A stretch of 64,000 nt of DNA, from the NCBI RefSeq assembly GCF_000308755.1, contig NZ_BAGF01000148.1, positions 31,382 to 95,381 on the forward strand, written 5' to 3'. The notes below the pieces were generated by a model, which was given only the letters and a program-made list of their open reading frames with translations, was not told the DNA's origin and did no database searches. A program made the translations under genes and the position numbers. The stretch is from Nocardia pneumoniae NBRC 100136 (lineage in GTDB: Bacteria > Actinomycetota > Actinomycetes > Mycobacteriales > Mycobacteriaceae). This document shows, one piece after another, positions 44,180 to 51,320 of the stretch. Position 1 is the first letter of the stretch. Every line of letters starts with the position of its first letter.

Positions 44180-45010
44180 ATGTCCACACGTAAGAAGAAG
44201 ACCCCCGTCAGCAAGCGCCCGACCCCCGCCCCTGCCAGCGACCCGACCCCGGACCCGGCCACCGGCCCCGCCCCGGCGGCCCCTGTGGGCGAACAGGGCA
44301 GCGAACAGGGTGTGGGTGTGCCCGTGCTGCGCACCGACACCGAAAAGGCGCTGTGGGCGGCGTTGGGCAACCATCCCGGATTCACCACCGATGAGTTGGC
44401 GGGTGCGGCCGGGATCTCCGGTTCCACCGCCCGGCGCATCCTGTCGGGCTGGGAAACCGCCGGGGCCGCCCGCTCCCACCGCGACCCCGAATCGGCCCGC
44501 GCGGCCAAGACCTGGACCACCGCCGAACAGGCCACCACCGAACCGGCAGAATCCGCCGCGACCGAACCGGTTGCCGCTGAGCCGACCGAACCGGCCACTG
44601 TCACCGGGGCGGAACCGGCTGCGGTGGAGGTGACGGAACCGGACCACAGCGCGCCCGCCGACCCCGGACCGGACACCGGGCAGCCCGACACGGAGCGGCC
44701 GGAAACGGCCGTAGCGGCCCCCACGGGCGACGAATCCGCCGACCCGGCCCCCGATACCCCGGCCCCGACCCCCGATGCGGCAGCGGCGCAACCGGAGTCG
44801 ACCGAGCGGCTGGCTCCGGGTGCGTTGCGGGGGCAGGTCGAGGACTTCCTGCGCGATCATCCGGGCGAGGAGTACACCCCGCACCAGATCGGCAAAGCCC
44901 TCGACCGCTCCAGCGGTGCGGTGCACAACGCGCTGGTCAAACTCACCACCGGCGGCACGGCCCGCCAGACCTGCGCGGCCCCCAAGAAATTCGCCCTCGC
45001 CACCGCCTGA
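44180..45010 (+). CDS. Double winged-helix DNA-binding protein with long Pro/Glu/Thr linker
   Basis: 276 residues from ATG 44180, with GGAGG 9 bases upstream; the earlier ATG at 44165 overlaps that RBS. A first winged helix lies at ~47-100 (LRTDTEKALWAALGNHPGFTTDELAGAAGISGSTARRILSGWE). A second lies in the last 70 residues (YTPHQIGKALDRSSGAVHNALVKLTTGG) and is closely similar to the N-terminal domain of the MoxR protein. About 110 acidic disordered residues separate them. Likely a regulator or DNA-bridging protein of the element. Confidence 0.72.
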   Translation: MSTRKKKTPVSKRPTPAPASDPTPDPATGPAPAAPVGEQGSEQGVGVPVLRTDTEKALWAALGNHPGFTTDELAGAAGISGSTARRILSGWETAGAARSHRDPESARAAKTWTTAEQATTEPAESAATEPVAAEPTEPATVTGAEPAAVEVTEPDHSAPADPGPDTGQPDTERPETAVAAPTGDESADPAPDTPAPTPDAAAAQPESTERLAPGALRGQVEDFLRDHPGEEYTPHQIGKALDRSSGAVHNALVKLTTGGTARQTCAAPKKFALATA

Positions 45011-45114
45011 CCAATACCGGTGTGGCCCGGGACTCGAGGGGCTCGCCCCCGGGTCCCCGGGCACCGCACCCGTTCGTTCACCTCGTCTGAATCTTCCGAA
45101 AGGCTCTACCGGTC

Positions 45115-45576
45115 ATGTACAGCACCTCCACCTCGGCCGTCGTCGCGGCGGCCCTGCATCGCGTGTTCGCCTGCTCCCCGCACGCCGCCGACAGCCTAGA
45201 GTTGTGGTTGGCGGTCACTGCCGAGGCCACCCGACACCTGTCCGCCCGTGCCGAACCGGCTGCGGTGCAGTGGATTCCGGTGTTCACCTCCTACCGCTCC
45301 CAGCGCACCGACGCCGAATACCACACCGGCACCGCTGCCGTGCGGATCACCACGGGACCGCTGACCGGCATCACCTACACCGACCCCGACAGCGCGGCCC
45401 GCGCAGTCGTCACCGCCTATCCCAACCCGGCCCCCGACATCGACGTCGACGGTGACGAGGACGAGGACGGCGAGGATGTGGTCGAGTTGCTGACTCTGGT
45501 TCCGACGTGGCGGCTGCGCGTCACCCACGACCCGGCCCCGCACGCACAGGCCGCCGCGACCCCGATGAACGGCTAG
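45115..45576 (+). CDS. Hypothetical protein (153 aa)
   Basis: RBS GAAAGG upstream of the ATG. Mixed alpha/beta protein with a highly acidic stretch (DVDGDEDEDGEDVVEL) in the C-terminal third. No family recognised. Last gene of the plus-strand block, directly followed by a perfect terminator hairpin. Confidence 0.65.
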   Translation: MYSTSTSAVVAAALHRVFACSPHAADSLELWLAVTAEATRHLSARAEPAAVQWIPVFTSYRSQRTDAEYHTGTAAVRITTGPLTGITYTDPDSAARAVVTAYPNPAPDIDVDGDEDEDGEDVVELLTLVPTWRLRVTHDPAPHAQAAATPMNG

Positions 45577-45591
45577 CCTTCCCCGCACCCT

Positions 45592-45640
45592 GAAACGGTC
45601 GGTGGGGACCGAGCAAAAGCTCGGCCCCACCGACCGTTTC
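45592..45640 (+). terminator. Strong terminator hairpin
   Basis: A 16-bp arm (GAAACGGTCGGTGGGG, 45592-45607) plus CCGAGC (45609-45614) pair with GCTCGG (45619-45624) and CCCCACCGACCGTTTC (45625-45640) around an AAAA loop. Only the A at 45608 is bulged. It ends the operon 16 bases after the last stop; there is no long U tract, as is common in actinomycetes. Confidence 0.8.
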
Positions 45641-46180
45641 GCCACGACCGTATCCAGGCTGTTAGGCGGCGCTGAAAATGCCGGTGGCCCGGGCGTTGTG
45701 TCTGCCGGTGGTGTGGGATGAGAAATCCCCACTGGTGGTGCGGTGGGGTTGCGTCGGTCGTGGTCGGCAAGGTGTCGGTTGTCAGCCGCCGATGGCTTCG
45801 GTGACCACGCGGGTGTTTACCGGCCTGTGATTTTCGGAGGAATCTGGCGTCGATCCTTCGGCGATAGTTGGCCAATTCGCACGTCGGGGCACCGAGATTC
45901 TCCGGGTAATTCAAGGACCGGCGGCGCCCGCACGCGGGTAGGAAGGTCGCATACCAAATCCGGCCCCTAGGCGTTGAACGCTGGCTGGTTTGCCTAGGGT
46001 GCAACCGAGCCGGTTGCTCGAATACCGCAGCCCGCCAAGGTATCCACCCTTGACGCCGAACTGTCCAATGCGGTATAGAAAGAGTTTGATCTTCCGGCTC
46101 GGCAGAGCAGCTTCGCCAGACGTCACGTTCCGAATCGATGCTTCCCCTCCGGGGTTGCGTCCTTCCAGGTGGAGGCTCGC
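45641..46180. other. 540-bp stretch without supported gene
   Basis: Relatively AT-rich for the window, with no open frame that has both an RBS and protein-like composition. It separates the terminator from the tail-spike-like gene and may include its promoter and the edge of inserted cargo. Confidence 0.45.
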
Positions 46181-47092
46181 ATGACAACAGGGCAGATGTA
46201 TTTCGGGGCACACCAGAATGCCGGTAACAGCGAAACGTCACTCGAGGCAGACAATCCTAACAAGACGCTGGCTGTACTGAATAACAGAAACTTTGCTCAA
46301 GCACCACAACCAGGCTCCGCCGCTACAGGTCTTTTCGGGACCGCTCAACAGGGAGTTTGGGGATATAGCCGCCGCGGTGTCGGCGTATACGGTCTCAGCC
46401 AAGATGATGGCATAAGCCCGACAGGTGTGATCGGTCGAGGACTTGGTCTGAGCAATACCGGTGTCATGGGTGAAGCGAACAGTGGAGGAGCTGCCTTTGG
46501 CGTGTGGGGGCTAAGCAGCCAGGGCTTCGCTGGGTATTTCAGCGGCAAAGTCCATGTTTCCGGTTTGCTCTCCAAGTCATCCGGGGGATTCAAAATTGAT
46601 CATCCGCTTGACCCGGAGAACAGGTACCTGATCCACTCGTTCGTCGAGTCGCCCGACATGCTCAATGTCTACTCCGGCAACGTCGAGACCGATGACGACG
46701 GCGAGGCGGCGGTGCTGCTGCCGAGCTACTTCGAGGCACTCAACCAGGATTTCACCTACCAGCTGACAACCGTCGGACAGTTCGCGCAGGCGATCGTTGT
46801 TGAAGAGGTTTACGAAAACCGATTCAAAATCAAGACCGACAGGCCGAACGTCAAGGTTTCGTGGCAAGTCACCGGAGTGCGCAAGGACCCCTACGCCGCA
46901 CGGAACCGAATCGCCGCAGAAGAAGACAAGCCTGACGAGGAACGAGGACTGTATCTACATCCCGAGGTGTACGACCAACCGCGCAGCCGCCACATCAACT
47001 TCGAGCGCGAACGCGCGCATGAGGTAAACCAGGCATCGTTGAAAGAGCAGATAGCCGAACTCCTCAAGGGATACGGACCTCCAGAGCAGTAG
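46181..47092 (+). CDS. Phage tail-spike-like / Gly-rich repeat protein
   Basis: 303 residues from ATG 46181 (GGAGG upstream). The N-terminal half is a Gly-rich repeat with VWGYSRRGVGVYGLS, GVIGRGLGLSNTGVMGEANSG and VWGLSSQGFAGYFSGKVHVSG, typical of beta-helical tail-fibre or surface repeats. The C-terminal half (PENRYLIHSFVESPDMLNVYSGNVETDDDGEA through VSWQVTGVRKDPYA) is a widespread uncharacterised domain, with a final coiled segment. Lower GC and less biased codons than neighbours suggest separate acquisition. Confidence 0.7.
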   Translation: MTTGQMYFGAHQNAGNSETSLEADNPNKTLAVLNNRNFAQAPQPGSAATGLFGTAQQGVWGYSRRGVGVYGLSQDDGISPTGVIGRGLGLSNTGVMGEANSGGAAFGVWGLSSQGFAGYFSGKVHVSGLLSKSSGGFKIDHPLDPENRYLIHSFVESPDMLNVYSGNVETDDDGEAAVLLPSYFEALNQDFTYQLTTVGQFAQAIVVEEVYENRFKIKTDRPNVKVSWQVTGVRKDPYAARNRIAAEEDKPDEERGLYLHPEVYDQPRSRHINFERERAHEVNQASLKEQIAELLKGYGPPEQ

Positions 47093-47242
47093 CCGCGACC
47101 GTCTATCGGCTCCCTCCGCGCCCGGGGGGATGTCAAGGTTTTTATCTTTGGCCTTGCTGTATGGAGTACGCAGCGCAGAAGCGCGTCGGACGAGGTCCAT
47201 CAGATCGGTCGGAGGCGGCGCGCCACGATGGACGCTCCGATC

Positions 47243-47540
47243 TCATGAGGTGATCGCGCAGCCACAGCTCGTAATCGCCAGAGCACCTATCGACTCAGCG
47301 AGCAGCGACTCCAGCATGTTGCCCAAACCGAACTCGCCAATCCTGACATTGGCCAGTTCGTTGCGTCGGGCGTTCCACTGCCGCCGGACGACATTCACCG
47401 TCTCCATGAACACGACCTCGGGAACAGCGAACTGCACGCCCCAGTCGTCCTTGTTCTCGTTCAGCGACAACCACTTGTCACTCCGGAGTCGGCGGTGCCG
47501 CAAGGCATGTTGGTGTCGACCGCGACGATAGCCACGGCAG
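47243..47540 (-). pseudogene. Frameshifted, truncated PIN-domain (DUF4935-like) gene
   Basis: The first codons give MAAVAIVAVDTNM, the PIN-domain start with its first catalytic Asp. The continuation LRHRRLRSDKWLSLNENKDDWGVQFAVPEVVFMETVNVVRRQWNARR is in another frame; dropping two bases near 47506 joins them as VDTNALR. PIN proteins of this type are about 300 residues, but the frame stops after about 85, so the C-terminal acidic residues are missing. A dead nuclease/toxin-like remnant. Confidence 0.6.
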
Positions 47541-47668
47541 CCATTGTCGCTCACGGACCCGAAACAACTGACCCAGCAGATCAGCGAACTAGCGTCGCGA
47601 ACATGTTCGTGACAGCGCGACCAACCACAACACTCCAGGCACTTAGGGGAACTAAGACCGGCCACGAC

Positions 47669-49159
47669 TTAGTTCAGAGAATGGTCGATGGCCTGTTCGA
47701 GCCAGTCCAGCAGCGCGGTGGTGGTGTAGCCGGTGGTGTGGACCCCGGCGGCGGCGAATCGGGCCGCGTCGCTGCCCTGGCGGGCCAGATCGGCCAGCGC
47801 GGTGCCGGTGGCGGGTGTCGTGGTGGCGGTGTAGGTCTGGGCGAGCGAGCCGAACTGGGGTCCCGTGAACGCTGCGGCGGTGGCCGCGAGGAGGTCGGTG
47901 GCGACCGGGGCGATCCCCGTCAGCGCGAGCAGGGCGGCGAGGGGGTCTCCGGTGGTGAGTGCTTCGAGGGCGGTCCAGGCGATCTCTTGGGCTCGGCCGA
48001 TGTCGGTGGCGATCCGTCCGATGTCCAGGCCCGCCAGGAGCCCGACGATCTGCGCGGCGACTCCGACCCACCCGGAGGTGTCCAACGGCGCGGCCAATGT
48101 CAACGCGCCAGCCACCAGACGCAGGTCGATTCCGGCGACCATGCGAACTAGGGGATTGAACTGGTTGTTCAGGTCCCCGGCGACCCGGTGCAGGCCGGGG
48201 ATGTCACCGGTGCCGACGAGCGCGGGCAACTGGGCGAGGTCGTTCACGATGGCGGGCACGTTCCCGGCGAACTCGGACAGCCCACCCAACACGGTGACCA
48301 CCTGGGCGAGCACCTGGGAGGGATTCAGTTCTTCAATCGAGACCGGAGAGGTCGCCGGTGCTGTCTCGGTCTCCCAGCCCGGGGCTGGCGCGGAGGTGGC
48401 CGTCGTGGTGGTCGAGGGCCGATCTGGGGCGGGGTTGGCCTGGGCCGGAGCAGGGGTGGAGGTCACGGCGCGGCCCACCGCGGCGAGGGCAGGGGATGCC
48501 TGCGGTGAGGTCGAGCAGTAGAGGTCACCCTCGGCGCAGAGAGTGCGGACACGGTCGGTGAGGTTGCCGAAGTCTTGGGAGCGGGGACCTGCGATGCCCT
48601 GGCCGGAGACCGGGTGGCCGAGCTGGGTGGTGGCGGGGTCGCGGCGTGGGTCGGAGACGAGTCCGACCGCGACGACCCGGGAGGCGGGTATCGGACCTCG
48701 GTTGTTGCCGATCGCAGTGGCGAGGTCACCGACGATATCGGCGCCTTGGGAGTAGCCGGCGAGCACCACGCGCGTGCCCGAGCACAACCCCGTGAGGGCG
48801 GCGGTGAGTGCTTGTGCGCCTTGGGTTTGCGAGGCGGCGTACGGGGCGGCGTCGGCGGTGTAGGCGAGGGTGCGGACGTCGATGTCGCGGCCGTAGCGGG
48901 CGGCCAGGCCCTGGGCGAGCGGGGCCAGCATCCCCACCGGCCGCGCCGGATCGGCGGCCGGGCTGGTTTCCCACGTGCCCGGTACCAGCAGCGCGGTCCA
49001 GCGCGGGCAGTTCGCGGCGGCGGGGGCCGGTGTCGGATCTGCGGCGGCGACACCGGCCCCGACGACGGTCACGGTGGCGACAGCGGCACACAGCAGCACG
49101 CGGGCGAAGCGGCGGCGGGTGCGGACGGGCCGGTGGTGGATGTGGTGGCGACTGCGCAC
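47669..49159 (-). CDS. Secreted cutinase-family protein with long C-terminal region
   Basis: 496 residues from GTG 49159 (AGGAG 7 upstream). A basic N-terminus and signal peptide (RRFARVLLCAAVATVTVVGAGVAAADP) precede the cutinase domain: LLVPGTWETSPAADP near the oxyanion site, VVLAGYSQGADIVGD at the nucleophile, and LCAEGDLYCS. The C-terminal ~230 residues are a separate helical region after a Pro/Thr linker. Unlike the lipase-fold protein at 35.5 kb, the GYSQG serine is intact. It is last in the minus-strand transfer operon, next to the cell-wall hydrolase. Confidence 0.85.
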   Translation of the reverse strand: MRSRHHIHHRPVRTRRRFARVLLCAAVATVTVVGAGVAAADPTPAPAAANCPRWTALLVPGTWETSPAADPARPVGMLAPLAQGLAARYGRDIDVRTLAYTADAAPYAASQTQGAQALTAALTGLCSGTRVVLAGYSQGADIVGDLATAIGNNRGPIPASRVVAVGLVSDPRRDPATTQLGHPVSGQGIAGPRSQDFGNLTDRVRTLCAEGDLYCSTSPQASPALAAVGRAVTSTPAPAQANPAPDRPSTTTTATSAPAPGWETETAPATSPVSIEELNPSQVLAQVVTVLGGLSEFAGNVPAIVNDLAQLPALVGTGDIPGLHRVAGDLNNQFNPLVRMVAGIDLRLVAGALTLAAPLDTSGWVGVAAQIVGLLAGLDIGRIATDIGRAQEIAWTALEALTTGDPLAALLALTGIAPVATDLLAATAAAFTGPQFGSLAQTYTATTTPATGTALADLARQGSDAARFAAAGVHTTGYTTTALLDWLEQAIDHSLN

Positions 49160-49207
49160 GGTGGGTCTCCTGTCGGGTTCGGAAAAGGCGGGTGTTTCGG
49201 TGGCGCG

Positions 49208-50224
49208 CTAGGGTGAGTTGCGCGAATCGGGTTGTGTGGGTGAGGCGACGGCGGCGGGTCGGGTAGCCGCGTAGTAGTCATCGCCGGGCCAGCGATAATC
49301 CGAGATCTGGACGGGCTCGTTGAATGTTGGCGCGTGCAGCATCTTTCCGGCACCCAGGTAGAGGCCGACGTGGTGCACGTTGCTGTCGGCGGTGCCGTAG
49401 AAGACGAGATCGCCAGGGGCGAGCTGGTTTTCGGGGTTGCGGGGGCCGGTGTGGATCTGGTCGTAGGTGGTGCGGGGCAGGGTGATTCCGGCGGCGCGGT
49501 AGGCGGCCTGGGTGAGCCCGGAGCAGTCCCAGCCGCCGTTGACCTCGGGGCCGTTGCCGCCCCACACGTAGGCGACCCCGAGCTGAGTGCAGGCGAAGGA
49601 GATCGCCTGCGCGGCGGCGGGACTCGCGGCCTGGATGGTGTGGCAGTCGCCGCCACCGGAGGGGGTGATGCGGTAGCGGGCGGCTTGGTCGAGGACCTGG
49701 TCGACGTACCAGTCGGCGTGGTTGTAGGCGAAGACCGCCGCGCGCAGATCCGCGGGTGCGCCGGAGTCGCAGAGGTAGTGGGCGGCGGCGTGGATGGCGT
49801 CGCTGGGGTGGTAGCGCGAGGGCGGGCTCGCCCCACCTGCAGGCAAGGGATGCCGGGCCACCACCGCATCGAAGGTCGGTTCCAGGAACTGCATCGGTCC
49901 GGCGGCCCCGGCCGAGTTCTCCCCGGACCGCACGCCCGGCAGGGGGGAGCGGCCGTGGTCGGTCTCGATCTTGCCGATCGCGGCGAGCACCGACCAGTCC
50001 AGGCCAGGACAGTCGCCTGCGGCGTGCTGGTAGAGCACCAGCAGCTCGGGTGGGATGTCGTCTCGCGCCTGCGGACTCGGGTTGCTGCCCGCGCCCGCCG
50101 ACGAGCCGGGGGCGGGAGCGAGTAGCGGCTGGTCGTAGACGATGACGGTGGTGACCACGGCGGCGATCACGACGACGCAGAACACCACCGCAGCACCACC
50201 CGCACCGAGGGCCTTGACCAGCAC
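49208..50224 (-). CDS. T4SS cell-wall hydrolase: lytic transglycosylase plus NlpC/P60
   Basis: 338 residues from GTG 50224. One N-terminal membrane helix (VVFCVVVIAAVVTTVIVY) is followed by a transglycosylase-like domain (LAAIGKIETDHGRS with the catalytic Glu; GAAGPMQFLEPTF). A C-terminal NlpC/P60 peptidase has Cys in GGWDCSGLTQAAY and His in VHHVGLYLG. This two-domain muramidase-peptidase opens peptidoglycan for Gram-positive conjugation channels (VirB1/Orf14 role). Confidence 0.88.
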   Translation of the reverse strand: MLVKALGAGGAAVVFCVVVIAAVVTTVIVYDQPLLAPAPGSSAGAGSNPSPQARDDIPPELLVLYQHAAGDCPGLDWSVLAAIGKIETDHGRSPLPGVRSGENSAGAAGPMQFLEPTFDAVVARHPLPAGGASPPSRYHPSDAIHAAAHYLCDSGAPADLRAAVFAYNHADWYVDQVLDQAARYRITPSGGGDCHTIQAASPAAAQAISFACTQLGVAYVWGGNGPEVNGGWDCSGLTQAAYRAAGITLPRTTYDQIHTGPRNPENQLAPGDLVFYGTADSNVHHVGLYLGAGKMLHAPTFNEPVQISDYRWPGDDYYAATRPAAVASPTQPDSRNSP

Positions 50225-50231
50225 CGCCTGC

Positions 50232-51242
50232 TCACCAGCCCTCGATTGTCGGCGGACGTGGTGGTGGTGCGGCGAGCATGACCTGCCCGCCGTGGGCGGT
50301 CGAGGTCAGCTCGGCGTCGATATCGCTGCCGGGTCGGGTACGGCGGGGCCAGACGGCGGCTAGATCGTGCAGGCGCAGGCGGCTCGTGCCGGTGGTGTCG
50401 AGGGGCAGCCACACCCGGTCGGCGGGGCTGGGATCGGTGACGAGAGCGAGGAGTTCGGCGGCGGCGGTGGCGACCGGCACCGCCCCGGGGTCGGGCAGTC
50501 GCTCCCAGCTCTTGCGCACCGTGTCGCGAGCGTTGGTCTCCCGCGCGGTGGTCGGTACCCAGAACAGAACGGGGGTGATGACGCCGGTGGTGCGGGCCAG
50601 TTCGCTGTAGCCGTGCAGTTTCGCCGCGACCCGCTTCAGGGCGGTGGTGGCGAGGTCGTATTCGAGGAAGAAGTCGAGGACGGTGCCGGAGCTGGTGTGG
50701 GTGTAGCGGCCGAACGCGTCGGGGCGGGCAAGGTCACCCCACAGCCGCTGGCAGCGGGTCTGGGACCACCACGCCGTCACCCGCCCGCCCGGGTCGGAGT
50801 GGGTGGTGAGGGTGGTGAACCAGTCGTTGACCCCGACGGTGTGGGTCAGGTGCAGGCTGTGGGCGACGGCGAGGGCCTGTTGGTGGTTGTACCCGAGTTC
50901 GCGCACACTGGTGGCGGCTTCCGCGGCGAGCACGGTGGCTCCGGCGGGGGCCAGTACCCAGTGGGAGGGGGCGCTGCCTCGGGTGCGCAGGGGCCGGAAC
51001 CGGTCCAGGACTCGGTAGTGGTGCAGGATCGCCAGCCGGCGGCGGGCGATCTTGGGGGTGGGGAAGGCCAGGTCGGCGAGCTGGTTGGTGGTCAGGACGC
51101 GATGCTCATGCAGCATCCGCAGGATCCAGCGATCACGGCCGGTCAGCGGCGGCACCAGCGGGACCTTCTCCGACCCCGAGGGCCGGGATCGGGCGGGGTG
51201 GGGCGCGCGCAGGTCGGCTTGCCGATCGGGGTGGGCGATCAT
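50232..51242 (-). CDS. Replication-relaxation family protein
   Basis: 336 residues. An N-terminal winged helix (LTGRDRWILRMLHEHRVLTTNQLADLAFP) is followed by the core of the Replic_Relax family (THTVGVNDWFTTL...WWSQTRC...RPDAFGRY...FFLEYDLAT). Members are found on actinomycete plasmids and ICEs beside the VirD4-like gene and are thought to process the origin of transfer or replication. No classical relaxase (MobF/MobP) is seen in the window, so this is the best relaxase-role candidate. Confidence 0.82.
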   Translation of the reverse strand: MIAHPDRQADLRAPHPARSRPSGSEKVPLVPPLTGRDRWILRMLHEHRVLTTNQLADLAFPTPKIARRRLAILHHYRVLDRFRPLRTRGSAPSHWVLAPAGATVLAAEAATSVRELGYNHQQALAVAHSLHLTHTVGVNDWFTTLTTHSDPGGRVTAWWSQTRCQRLWGDLARPDAFGRYTHTSSGTVLDFFLEYDLATTALKRVAAKLHGYSELARTTGVITPVLFWVPTTARETNARDTVRKSWERLPDPGAVPVATAAAELLALVTDPSPADRVWLPLDTTGTSRLRLHDLAAVWPRRTRPGSDIDAELTSTAHGGQVMLAAPPPRPPTIEGW

Positions 51243-51320
51243 CAGCGAAGGGAGCCTTTCGAGGAGACGAGGACACGGGCAGCGGCGTCGCCGGGGCGCG
51301 CTGTCCTCGGCTGTGGGGGT

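Noticed and set aside
47495..48151. Plus-strand frames of 200 codons or more opposite the cutinase and other minus-strand genes
   Set aside because: They mirror the GC-rich third positions of the real genes and show Gly/Arg-rich, domain-free translations without RBS.
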